Source: Prevotella sp. (lineage in GTDB: Bacteria > Bacillota > Clostridia > Oscillospirales > Ruminococcaceae). Taken from it: 29,423 nucleotides of DNA. Made by a program: the position numbers and the translations under genes. Under the pieces are notes generated by a model. That model was not told the DNA's origin. It searched no databases and saw only the letters and a list, made by a program, of their open reading frames with translations. The stretch spans positions 1 through 29,423 of the forward strand of contig JAMPIC010000023.1 of assembly GCA_023663025.1 (NCBI GenBank), written 5' to 3'. Shown here one piece after another: positions 1 through 7,369 of the stretch (position 1 is the stretch's first letter; every line of letters starts with the position of its first letter).

Positions 1-949
1 GAGATTTAAGTTCTACATCATTATTATATAGTGCATAGATTTTTTTGATTGCATCTTTTTGGTTATCAGTCAATGGTTGATTAATTGGAATAATTACCTC
101 TTGTCCACCAATATTTATTTTTTGCTGACGGGTAACAGAAAGTAAATCTAATTTATCTATTCTTACTATTTGCAAACGGACAAATCCTGATCTTAACTCA
201 TGATCACACAAAATATCATTGGGTAAATATGCTTCTTTTACAAGTTCAATTGCTTTTTGATAATTTTCTGATGCCTTATCGATACCAACATCAATATAGC
301 CGGATAATACCTCTGAATAATACTGATCTATTTTTTTTAGACTTCCGAATGAATCTATCCTGACAGCATCTAGAACATCAAGATGTTCTAACCATTCTCT
401 TCCTTTCGGTAAGTTCGCATAAATAATTTTACCAAAAAGAGAATTCAGTATATTCAAACCATCATAAAGGTTTCCGGCAACTGGTATCCACTGCGAAACA
501 GAGTAAGCAACTGTTATTCCTAACAAAGATTCGTCAGTAATCTCGTCTACTATTTTTACTGCCCGATTTATACCAGCCCGAATATTGCGATTAAGACCAT
601 TTTTTACTCTATGAATTAGTAGTTCTGATAATAACGAATAATCGGCTATACGTTCAGTAGAAGCTGCGGATTTTTGTGCTTCTGAAAGTAATATTTGTAT
701 ACTGGGATCTTTTAATTCTTCCAAAAGATTATTTTTTACTAATCGTGGAATAAGATCGTTAGCAAAAAGCTCCATTCTTTCTTTTGCAACTGCACATGCC
801 TCTTGTGTATATCCACAAATCACTTCATTTAATTTCTCATCTATTATTTCCCGAGCACGTTTTTCATCAATACCATTATTGATGATTACTGTACCAGCCT
901 GAATCTGTTGAGAATTATCTCCAGCTTCTTGTCTTTGCTTTTCAAGCAT
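1..949 (-). CDS. LPO_1073/Vpar_1526-like protein of unknown function (3' end outside window)
   Basis: An open frame of 316 codons reads from the ATG at 949-947 to the left edge of the window, so the C-terminus is missing. The N-terminus carries Q7-E-A9-G10-D-N-S13-x-Q15-x-Q17-x-G19, followed by an NNGIDEKRAREI segment and a mostly helical, charged body. The order of these blocks resembles the uncharacterised family named LPO_1073/Vpar_1526; this is recognition from memory, not a search. No catalytic motif is evident. A moderately hydrophobic stretch lies near residues 155-190, but there is no signal peptide. The start overlaps the stop of the upstream 95-aa gene by 8 bases, so the two are probably translationally coupled. 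Base composition is clearly AT-rich compared with the genes after position 2567, consistent with transfer on the adjacent integrated element. Function is unknown. Confidence 0.7.
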   Translation of the reverse strand, partial: MLEKQRQEAGDNSQQIQAGTVIINNGIDEKRAREIIDEKLNEVICGYTQEACAVAKERMELFANDLIPRLVKNNLLEELKDPSIQILLSEAQKSAASTERIADYSLLSELLIHRVKNGLNRNIRAGINRAVKIVDEITDESLLGITVAYSVSQWIPVAGNLYDGLNILNSLFGKIIYANLPKGREWLEHLDVLDAVRIDSFGSLKKIDQYYSEVLSGYIDVGIDKASENYQKAIELVKEAYLPNDILCDHELRSGFVRLQIVRIDKLDLLSVTRQQKINIGGQEVIIPINQPLTDNQKDAIKKIYALYNNDVELKS

Positions 950-1229
950 CGTCTTGTCCCCCTATTTGCGTTTGTTTGGAGTTATCCCCGGCTATTTGTT
1001 TTTGGGTAAAGGAGGATATTACATCTTCAGATTTTTCGTTATTAATTTTTTTACGCAAAGTTCCTTTTTGATATTGTTCTGACTCTTTACCAGCTTTTTG
1101 TATTTGATGTAATTTTCTCTTATGCTTACCAATACGAACCCCCACTATACCACCAAGTATTGCTCCAATTGCCAAACTTACTAATTCCGTTCCCAATCCA
1201 CTAAAAACCCATTGTATCCATTCAGGCAT
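942..1229 (-). CDS. small single-TM protein with two AGDNS-like motifs
   Basis: This 95-aa protein has one Gly-rich membrane segment (about residues 9-32), a very basic stretch (35-45) and a polar tail. The tail contains two copies of the pattern Q-x-A-G-x-x-S-x-Q-x-Q-x-G, at residues 44-56 and 78-90. The same pattern sits at residues 7-19 of the next gene, which it overlaps by 8 bases. A good ribosome binding site (AAGGAGGG) lies just upstream of the ATG. Similar small ORFs with a Gly-rich helix and a QKAGDN-type tail occur in Firmicutes and on mobile elements as uncharacterised proteins (general recollection). The protein probably anchors in the membrane with the tail inside the cell. I cannot assign a function. 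It most likely acts with its downstream neighbour. Confidence 0.75.
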   Translation of the reverse strand: MPEWIQWVFSGLGTELVSLAIGAILGGIVGVRIGKHKRKLHQIQKAGKESEQYQKGTLRKKINNEKSEDVISSFTQKQIAGDNSKQTQIGGQDDA

Positions 1230-1311
1230 TTGAATCCCTCCTTATATTAATATAGTCTAGTGTGCTTATTTACAAATTAACGGTGTAATAGTCGCCATAT
1301 CTGACCAACAT

Positions 1312-2235
1312 CTACTTCTTTGAACTATACTTGCTACTCTTTCTTTTCTTTCCAGAATCACCTTTCACCACATTACTCCTACGAGTTTTCTCAATCTGCA
1401 CAGCCTCAAAAACTTCCTTAGTTATTATCACCGGATTATTATCGGATGCTAAATAATGAACTTTACTATTTCCAGACTTCAAAAGTCGAACATTTCCTGT
1501 GTATTTTTCATTACTAAGCATAACATCAATAGTTCTCTTACACCATTTCTCTTTTCCGGTAGGTGAAACAATCTTACGTTTTTCCAATTCACGAATGATA
1601 CCTATAACACTCTGTCCTTGAAGATATAGATCATATATCATCCTTACATTTTCTGCCGTTTCTTCATCAATAATTAATTTGCCCTCTGCATCATGTTCAT
1701 AACCATAACATTTTCTATCATACAATTTTGATGTTCCGCTTGCCGCCCGGTGCTTGATACCCCATTTTATGTTTTCACTGCGGGATTCATTTTCTGCCTG
1801 TGCAATACATTCAATAATTGAAATCATAAGGTTACTATCGGTATTCGCTGTATCAAGTTCTTCCTGTTCAAATATGACACGAACGCCGAGAAGTTTTAAC
1901 TGATTCAACGCATCTAATATTTCAACGGTATCCCGTCCAAAACGGCTTATACTTTTAGTGAGAATAATATCCAATTTATTGGAACCGCAATCGTTCAGCA
2001 TACGGGTAAATTCTTTGCGCAAAGAACCAGTTTTACTTGTCGCAATATCCATATAGACATCCACAAGCAGCCACTGTGGCGTTGCCGCTGTTATTCTTGT
2101 CAAATGCGATACTTGCGCCGTAAGGCTCTTTAACTGTTCTGAACTATTTGTACTGACACGGCAGTAAATACCTACTCGTTTATCCCGCTTCGGAGGTACG
2201 GGCGGTATAATATGTACTTTAGGATTATTGACCAT
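1312..2235 (-). CDS. serine recombinase (resolvase/integrase), short form
   Basis: This is a site-specific recombinase that would integrate or excise the element it sits on. The resolvase catalytic domain starts at IYCRVSTNSSEQ, with the presumed nucleophile Ser28 counted from the ATG at 2235, and continues with SISRFGRDTVEIL and an E-x-E region. The recombinase DNA-binding domain follows at about residues 160-270 (KCYGYEHD through SNEKYTGNV). I chose the ATG at 2235 over an upstream ATG at 2262 because AGAAGGGGG lies 6 bases before it. The protein is only 307 aa. Large serine integrases usually have about 450-550 aa, with a zinc-ribbon and coiled-coil part that is absent here. The C-terminus ends in a Lys/Ser-rich SSKYSSKK, close to where the zinc-ribbon region normally starts. 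It may be truncated, or belong to a naturally short subfamily. It is oriented away from rlmD. Confidence 0.88.
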   Translation of the reverse strand: MVNNPKVHIIPPVPPKRDKRVGIYCRVSTNSSEQLKSLTAQVSHLTRITAATPQWLLVDVYMDIATSKTGSLRKEFTRMLNDCGSNKLDIILTKSISRFGRDTVEILDALNQLKLLGVRVIFEQEELDTANTDSNLMISIIECIAQAENESRSENIKWGIKHRAASGTSKLYDRKCYGYEHDAEGKLIIDEETAENVRMIYDLYLQGQSVIGIIRELEKRKIVSPTGKEKWCKRTIDVMLSNEKYTGNVRLLKSGNSKVHYLASDNNPVIITKEVFEAVQIEKTRRSNVVKGDSGKKRKSSKYSSKK

Positions 2236-2566
2236 AGCGCACCCCCTTCTAAAAAAAATCACATCGTGATGCAGCCTATTTTATTAATATCACACTCCGC
2301 TAGGCTAATCATCATTCCCCCAATAATTGCATATGTTTTTTAGTCTATTATTACCCGTTTTAACCTTCCTGTCAACTCGACCTGCTAATATCCAACCTGT
2401 CAACTCAACCTACTTATTTCGTAAGCTGTCAACTCAACCCTCCGTCACTTTTCCAAGTAGATATGTTTCCTATAACAGTTAAAACCGCATTTTTCGGTCG
2501 TGTTGTCTCATGTCCAAAATCTGCTCCACCCCAGAAATCCCTTGTTTTCAAGCCTTTTTCGTACAT
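2236..2566. other. non-coding end of the integrated element next to rlmD
   Basis: No credible gene lies in these 331 bases. The stretch holds the recombinase ribosome binding site, a small inverted repeat ATCAC-ATC-GTGAT at 2259-2271, AT-rich DNA, and three direct repeats at 2370-2439. A junction-like segment leads to the rlmD stop codon at 2567. A recombinase gene this close to the 3' end of a conserved chromosomal gene is the usual layout of an integrase and its attachment site. The exact core cannot be read without the other end of the element or an empty site. Confidence 0.5.
2370..2439. repeat. three direct copies of TGTCAACTCRACC
   Basis: Copies lie at 2370-2382, 2398-2410 and 2427-2439. 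The first has G and the other two have A at the tenth position. Start-to-start spacings are 28 and 29 bases and the spacers are unrelated. The array is unlike the surrounding DNA. It could be recombinase or regulator binding sites, or the multiple terminal repeats of an IS21-like end. Confidence 0.85.
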
Positions 2567-3928
2567 CTACTTCTCAGCTTTTGACATCAACACAACACTC
2601 TCAACATGCCCCGTCCTCGGAAACAGATCGAACGCCCGCGCCCTTTTTATTCCGTACCCGTTCTCCGCCAGATATTTGGCGTCCCGCGCAGCGGTGGAGG
2701 GGTCGCAGGAAATCATAACGATCCTTTTCGGGGACATTCTCACCAAACTGTCCAGCGTAAGCCCGTCGCAGCCTTTCCTCGGCGGGTCGATAACCGCAAC
2801 GTCGGGGACAATACCCTCGTCCGCAAATTTTTTGGAAATCTCACCCGCGTCGCCGCAGTAAAATTCCGCGTTTTTCACGCCGTTCAGCTCCGCGTTCAGC
2901 TTGGCGTTTTCCACCGCCTCGGGGACGATCTCGCAGCCGATAATTTTCCCCGCCATATCCGAAAAAGCCAGTCCGATAGTCCCCGCGCCGCAGTAAAGGT
3001 CAAGCACCGTCTCGCCGCCGGTCAACTCGGCGTACTCAATAGCCTGACGGTACAGCCGCTCCGCCTGCGCCGTGTTCACCTGATAAAAGGACATGGGCGA
3101 AAGGGTGATTTTTTTCCCGCAAAGAACGTCGCAAATCCCGTCATTTCCCCAAAGAGTAATATTTTCCGTACCCAAAATCACGTTGGTATTTTTGGGATTT
3201 ATATTCAAAACAACGCTTTTAACGTCCGCAAAATTTTCCGCAATTTTTTTGGCAATTTCGGTAAAGTGTGACAGTTTGTCCCTGTTTTTGGCAACGAAAC
3301 AAACCATAATTTCTCCCGAATGAAAACCCCGCCTTATGTAGATGTGACGGAGTACCCCGCCGCCGTTTTCCTCGTTATAGGCGGGGATTTTTTTCTCTTC
3401 CGCAAGCCGCAGACATTCCGCCGTAATTTCGCCGAAAATCCTCGGCTGCAAACGGCACTCGGTGAACGGTACAACCCTGTGGCTGCGCTTTGAGTAAAAC
3501 CCGCAGATCAGCCTGCCATCGCGTTCGGCGACGGGGTACTGCGCTTTGTTGCGGTAGAAATCTTCCCCGCCGCCGCAAATCTCCTCAAAGGGGACGTTTT
3601 CAAAGCCGCCCAGGCGCGAAAAAGCGTCCCGCACAAGCTTGTCCTTAACGGCAAGCTCGGCGGAATAACTCATATAGCGGAACGTGCAGCCGCCGCATTT
3701 TCCCGACACGGGGCAATTGCTTTCGGCGCGGTTCGGGGAGGACGTGATGATCCTGTCGACAATGCCGTAGGCGTAGGTTTTCGCAACCTTGACAATTTTG
3801 CAGGAAATCACGTCCCCCACGGCGGTCAGCGGTACGAATACCGCCATACCCTCCGCAGTCCGCCCAACGCCGTTTCCCTCGGCGGTCATGCCCGTTATTT
3901 CAATTGTGTACAGCTCGTTTTTCTTCAT
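2567..3928 (-). CDS. rlmD: 23S rRNA (uracil-5-)-methyltransferase, RlmD/RumA type
   Basis: A SAM-dependent enzyme that methylates a uridine at C5 in 23S rRNA; RlmCD-type dual specificity is possible in Firmicutes. A TRAM RNA-binding domain covers about residues 1-60. Four cysteines, C72, C78, C81 (CGGC) and C158, match the 4Fe-4S cluster ligands of the family. The SAM-binding motif LDLYCGAGTIGL lies at 309-320, DPPRKGCD at 381-388, and the catalytic cysteine in SCDP at C408. The length (453 aa) is normal. The ATG start codes for MKKNELY; no strong ribosome binding site stands out upstream. The C-terminal HVESVVLMSK block is intact although an integrated element begins just beyond the stop codon. 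The rumA 3' end is a known insertion target for serine-integrase elements in streptococci. Confidence 0.95.
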   Translation of the reverse strand: MKKNELYTIEITGMTAEGNGVGRTAEGMAVFVPLTAVGDVISCKIVKVAKTYAYGIVDRIITSSPNRAESNCPVSGKCGGCTFRYMSYSAELAVKDKLVRDAFSRLGGFENVPFEEICGGGEDFYRNKAQYPVAERDGRLICGFYSKRSHRVVPFTECRLQPRIFGEITAECLRLAEEKKIPAYNEENGGGVLRHIYIRRGFHSGEIMVCFVAKNRDKLSHFTEIAKKIAENFADVKSVVLNINPKNTNVILGTENITLWGNDGICDVLCGKKITLSPMSFYQVNTAQAERLYRQAIEYAELTGGETVLDLYCGAGTIGLAFSDMAGKIIGCEIVPEAVENAKLNAELNGVKNAEFYCGDAGEISKKFADEGIVPDVAVIDPPRKGCDGLTLDSLVRMSPKRIVMISCDPSTAARDAKYLAENGYGIKRARAFDLFPRTGHVESVVLMSKAEK

Positions 3929-3951
3929 TTTGCTATGACTGCCTCAGCCTT

Positions 3952-4308
3952 TTAAAGCTTCTCGCCGCATTTGGTGCAGAACGTGCTCACCGCGTCGTTC
4001 GCTGTGCCGCAGAAACGGCATTCCTTGGACTTCTTGGCGTTGACGGAAACGTCCGCTTCTTCAAGCTTGCCAGACAGCTCCTTGATCTCGCCGATAAGCT
4101 TTTTCATTTCGCCCGTTTTGTCGTCACCGCACTCGTGCATATCGTAGCAAACCTTGCCCAGCTCGCAGTATTTTTCCTTTATCTTGACCTTAAGCTGACC
4201 GCGGTCTATCTGTGTTTTGGAGTAGTCGATAGCCTCTCCCGCCTTAGCCGCGGCTTTGTCAAAAACGTCCTTTGCGCCCGATACCAGATCGTCAAAATTA
4301 AAGCTCAT
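3952..4308 (-). CDS. small zinc-ribbon protein with helical N-terminus
   Basis: A 118-aa soluble protein. I set the start at the ATG 4308 because GGAGG lies 8 bases upstream; a longer reading frame begins at 4347 without such a site. The N-terminal 85 residues are charged and helical (DDLVSGAKDVFDKAAAKAGEAI, then KMKE-like repeats). The tail carries a CxxC...CxxC zinc ribbon (CRFCGTAND...FCTKCGEKL). Proteins of this layout are common in Clostridia and uncharacterised; they are usually annotated as zinc-ribbon domain proteins. It lies 23 bases upstream of rlmD and may share its transcript. No specific function can be given. Confidence 0.8.
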   Translation of the reverse strand: MSFNFDDLVSGAKDVFDKAAAKAGEAIDYSKTQIDRGQLKVKIKEKYCELGKVCYDMHECGDDKTGEMKKLIGEIKELSGKLEEADVSVNAKKSKECRFCGTANDAVSTFCTKCGEKL

Positions 4309-4347
4309 AACAATATCCTCCATCAGAAAATAAATTATTAGAAGCAA

Positions 4348-4365
4348 GAGGACAGAACCGTCCTC
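4348..4365 (-). terminator. possible weak terminator after the nitroreductase gene
   Basis: GAGGAC and GTCCTC form a 6-bp stem with a 6-base loop. On the minus strand the stem is followed by TTGCTTCTAATAATTTATTTT, which is T-rich but not a clean run. It sits between the nitroreductase stop and the ribosome binding site of the zinc-ribbon gene. Confidence 0.35.
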
Positions 4366-4378
4366 CCGCCTGTAACCG

Positions 4379-4900
4379 TTAAAATTTACCGTACACCACC
4401 AGTTCCTCCAAAGGACGGAATTGACCGTGCAGCGGAGACGGCTCGCAGTCCTCGGCGGGGTAGCCCATTACAAGCAGAGCAACGGGTTCGATATTTTCGG
4501 GAATTTCAAACTCGCACCGCACCGCCTCGGGAATAAAGTGCATTACCCAAGTCGTGCCAATTCCCAATTCCGCCGCTTCGAGCATCATATGCGTCGCAAC
4601 GATACACGCGTCGGAAACGCCGCAGTTTTTCCCGTCGTACTTCCGCACCCAGCACTCGTCTTTATTGTAGCACACAAGCATTGCTGCGGGCGCATCGAAA
4701 TGGCATACCGTGCATTTTCTCAGCTTCCGAGCGCTTTCCCCGCCGTTGATGACCAGAATGCGCTGGGGCTGATTGTTACACCCCGTTGGAGCGAGATATC
4801 CCGCCCGTAAAATTTTGTCTATGATCTCCTGTTCCAAGGGCTTATCGGCGAATTTTCTCACGGAGTAACGCTTTTCCGCAAGGGTTAAGAAGTCTTTCAT
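4379..4900 (-). CDS. nitroreductase family protein
   Basis: A flavin (FMN)-dependent oxidoreductase of the NfsA/BluB fold, probably using NAD(P)H; the substrate is unknown. Visible family features are the N-terminal RYSVRKFADKPLE block, LAPTGCNNQPQRILV (FMN contact region, about residues 35-50), a central ATHMMLEAAELGIGTTWV helix, and the C-terminal VALLVMGYPAEDCEPSP loop. At 173 aa it is a normal small, single-domain member. AAAGGAG lies 8 bases before the ATG. It is flanked by a palindromic repeat on its upstream side and the zinc-ribbon gene downstream. Functional specificity cannot be read from the sequence. Confidence 0.9.
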   Translation of the reverse strand: MKDFLTLAEKRYSVRKFADKPLEQEIIDKILRAGYLAPTGCNNQPQRILVINGGESARKLRKCTVCHFDAPAAMLVCYNKDECWVRKYDGKNCGVSDACIVATHMMLEAAELGIGTTWVMHFIPEAVRCEFEIPENIEPVALLVMGYPAEDCEPSPLHGQFRPLEELVVYGKF

Positions 4901-4957
4901 TTTTCAACGCTCCTTTAAATAAATCGGCGGTTATATAAAATATATGCGTAAATTTTA

Positions 4958-5020
4958 CGGGGGACGGGTTTCCCGTCCCGCAGGATTTTTGTCTTACGGG
5001 AGGGGAAACCCCGCCCCTGC
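4958..5020. repeat. palindromic intergenic repeat, copy 1 (degenerate)
   Basis: GGGACGGG-TTT-CCCGTCCC at 4961-4979 is a perfect 8-bp stem. A second unit at 4998-5017 has the shape GGGAGGGG-AAA-CCCCGCCC with one mismatch. This is the same pair of units as the copy at 18270-18345, but the outer GTAGGG end is lost on the left. It lies between hemZ and the nitroreductase gene. Confidence 0.8.
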
Positions 5021-5050
5021 AAAAGATGTTGTTTTACAGTATTGCTTTAA

Positions 5051-6514
5051 TCACAGATTTTGAAAGAATTTCACTATCCCATCGTTTTTGGCGTTCATCT
5101 TGTCGTCCCTTGAAACGTACTCGTAGGGGAACTTGTAGTTGAACAGCCTTTCGATCTTGCCCGTTTCGGTGTTCACAAGCTTTGTGGAGGCTCCCGCGCC
5201 GACGGCGAGAATAGTCTGCGCCTCCTCCATTATGCCGATGTTGTAGAGGCACTCGTATCCCGCCTTGGCGAAGCCTGTGTTTTCAAGATTTTCCACCGTG
5301 TTTTTCTGCCGGTAGAGGTAGTAGGGGAGATACCCCGCCCCGAGCAGAAGCCGCTGTCCCGTCCGCACCGTTTCGCTGACCCTGCCGCCGACACGGCGGT
5401 CCTCCTCGGAAAAAAGCTTCGAGGAACGCTTCACGGTCAGCGTGTGGATCGTTATGCTTTCCGGGTCAAGTCCGCAAAGCGTTTCGACGGTTCGGGAAAA
5501 GCTTTCCGGCGTATCTGCGGGAAGTCCGGCGATAACGTCCGTGTTGATGTTTCCGAAGCCCAGTCCGCGAGCCGTCTTAAAAGCGGAAACAAAGTCCTCG
5601 GCGGTGTGCCGTCTGCCTATGGCTTCAAGCACTGAATTGCTCATCGTCTGAGGATTTACCGAAATTCTCGCCGCGCCGAAATCACGGATAATTTCCAGCT
5701 TTTTTTTCGTAATTGTGTCGGGACGCCCCGCTTCTACAGTATATTCATGTATTTTTGAAATGTCAAAGTTTTTTTTCACCGCGGACATTACCGCTTCAAG
5801 CTGCTCCTCGGAAAGCGCTGTGGGAGTTCCCCCGCCGATATAGACCGTATCGAGCCGCAGTCCCAGTTCCCGCGCTATGGCGGCTGTTTGGGCAATTTCC
5901 CCGCAAAGCTTTTTCACATATCCGGGCAGAAGCTTTTTCGCCCCCGCGCTCTCGATGGAATGGCTCACAAACGAGCAGTAGCTGCACCGCGACGGACAGA
6001 ACGGTATAGACACATACAGCGAGTACGACCGCTTGTCCAAAGCTTTCAGCGCGTCCGCCTGCGTCACGGCGGTAAGGTAGGCAAGCTCCAGCTTTTCGTC
6101 GGAGACGAAATATTTTTCCCTCAGCGCGGAAAAAATCTCCGCCTTGTCAAGTCCCCGCGCCATAAGCTCGTTGACCTTTTTCACGGGGCGTATCCCCGTC
6201 AGCATACCCCATTCGGGAGTTATCCCCGTAAGTTTTTCCATTATCCGGTACAGCATCGTGCAGAGCGCGGCTTCGTCCTCTTTGTCGGAAAAATCCCCGC
6301 CGCGTTCTTCGGAACGGCTTTCCTCCGCGCCGTCAAGGCTTACGGTCACGGAAAGGGTATAGCCGCCGTCTTTGGCTTCGCGCTTTATCAGGGAAAAATC
6401 CCCGCCCTTCGGGTACTCCTCAAAAAGGAAATCAAAGGTAACAATTGGCAGGAACAGTTTCAAAACGGCTTCCGTTTCGTACTTGAAGCTGTTGCCGATG
6501 TAGCATATCGTCAT
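5051..6514 (-). CDS. hemZ: coproporphyrinogen dehydrogenase HemZ (radical SAM)
   Basis: An oxygen-independent coproporphyrinogen III oxidase-like radical SAM enzyme. The family is linked to heme/porphyrin biosynthesis, but some HemN-like members have other roles such as heme handling. An N-terminal region of about 160 residues, typical of HemZ and absent from HemN, precedes the radical SAM motif C173-x3-C177-x2-C180 (PFCPSRCSYC). YIGGGTPTALS and a TVEAGRPDTI strand follow. The C-terminal part includes YLPYYLYRQKN, which fits the family. The length (487 aa) is normal. The ATG has AGAGG upstream and the gene starts 13 bases after the MBL hydrolase stop, so the two are co-transcribed. Clostridial hemZ commonly sits in this cluster. 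Confidence 0.93.
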   Translation of the reverse strand: MTICYIGNSFKYETEAVLKLFLPIVTFDFLFEEYPKGGDFSLIKREAKDGGYTLSVTVSLDGAEESRSEERGGDFSDKEDEAALCTMLYRIMEKLTGITPEWGMLTGIRPVKKVNELMARGLDKAEIFSALREKYFVSDEKLELAYLTAVTQADALKALDKRSYSLYVSIPFCPSRCSYCSFVSHSIESAGAKKLLPGYVKKLCGEIAQTAAIARELGLRLDTVYIGGGTPTALSEEQLEAVMSAVKKNFDISKIHEYTVEAGRPDTITKKKLEIIRDFGAARISVNPQTMSNSVLEAIGRRHTAEDFVSAFKTARGLGFGNINTDVIAGLPADTPESFSRTVETLCGLDPESITIHTLTVKRSSKLFSEEDRRVGGRVSETVRTGQRLLLGAGYLPYYLYRQKNTVENLENTGFAKAGYECLYNIGIMEEAQTILAVGAGASTKLVNTETGKIERLFNYKFPYEYVSRDDKMNAKNDGIVKFFQNL

Positions 6515-6527
6515 TTCGCATACCTCT

Positions 6528-7184
6528 TTAACAGTCGAACATATTGCCGTTCATAAAGGGATTATTGTCCCGCTCCCTTTTTAGGGTGGACTCCGCGCCG
6601 TGTCCCGACAGCAGACGGTAATCCTCGTATTCGCCCCGGAAATTCTCCAGAAGCTTCAGGCTGCCGAACAGTTTCAGCTGGTCGCCGTCGGGCATATCCG
6701 TCCTGCCGATGGAATTTTTAAACAGGGTGTCGCCGCTGAACATCACGTCCTCCGCGATGTAGCAAACGCTGCCGCTTGTGTGTCCCGGAGTGTGCAGAAC
6801 GGTAAAGGTCAGCTCGTCGAGCTGCACCTTATCGCCGTCGGAAAGGCAAATCGCCCCTCTGTAGGGTTCGGCGGGCTTTTCGAGATACTGCGCGAAAAAT
6901 TCGGACAGGTTCGTGTAGCTGTCGGTGAGTTTTCCCGCGTCAAGCTTGTGGATATAGACCTCCGCGCCCGTCCTTGCGGCGATCTCGGCGAGGGACTCTA
7001 TATGGTCGCAGTGACCGTGGGTGAGCAGTATTTTCTTGATCTTCACGCCGTTTTTCTCCGCCTCGGCGATTATCCTGTCCGCCCCCTCGGGAGCGTCTGT
7101 CAGCGCGGCGTTCCCCGCCTCGGAAACCGTAAGATAGCAGTTCACCGCGAATATTCCCTGCGGGGGAATTGTAATTATTTTCAT
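6528..7184 (-). CDS. MBL-fold hydrolase, glyoxalase II-like
   Basis: A dinuclear-metal hydrolase of the metallo-beta-lactamase fold (218 aa), often annotated as hydroxyacylglutathione hydrolase-like. Metal ligands are visible: H56-x-H58-x-D60-H61 (THGHCDHIE), H135 (HTPGHTSGS), D152 (FSGDTLF) and H194 (LSGHGAES). The NNPFMNGN tail near the C-terminus is common in clostridial members of this cluster. The true substrate is not known; glutathione is rare in these bacteria, so a different thioester is likely. AAGGAG lies 9 bases before the ATG. It lies between rel and hemZ and is separated from rel by a palindromic repeat. Confidence 0.92.
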   Translation of the reverse strand: MKIITIPPQGIFAVNCYLTVSEAGNAALTDAPEGADRIIAEAEKNGVKIKKILLTHGHCDHIESLAEIAARTGAEVYIHKLDAGKLTDSYTNLSEFFAQYLEKPAEPYRGAICLSDGDKVQLDELTFTVLHTPGHTSGSVCYIAEDVMFSGDTLFKNSIGRTDMPDGDQLKLFGSLKLLENFRGEYEDYRLLSGHGAESTLKRERDNNPFMNGNMFDC

Positions 7185-7240
7185 TTAAAATACTCCTTGT
7201 ATAATAATTGTATCCATAGCAAACCCGTAAAATAATGATT

Positions 7241-7315
7241 TGTAGGGGCGGATTCCATATCCGCCCGCGCAGCAAATAATTGTGTAAACGGGCGGATATG
7301 GAATCCGCCCCTACA
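7241..7315. repeat. palindromic intergenic repeat, copy 2 (perfect 27-bp arms)
   Basis: The left arm 7241-7267 and right arm 7289-7315 are exact reverse complements, separated by 21 bases. Each arm is itself nearly palindromic, around GGGCGGAT and ATCCGCCC. The ends read TGTAGGGG and CCCCTACA. The repeat lies between the rel and MBL hydrolase genes, inside what is normally one operon. Confidence 0.95.
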
Positions 7316-7369
7316 GGCAATTTGATTTTACCGAAAGTTTAACCGTTTGCATCGTGTACGGTTTGTATA

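Noticed and set aside
1243..1254. Operator TATATTAATATA before the small TM protein gene
   Set aside because: A perfect 12-bp palindrome, but made only of A and T in AT-rich DNA; too weak to call an operator.
2370..2439. CRISPR array
   Set aside because: Only three 13-bp repeats with 15-16 bp spacers, no cas genes; too short for a CRISPR.
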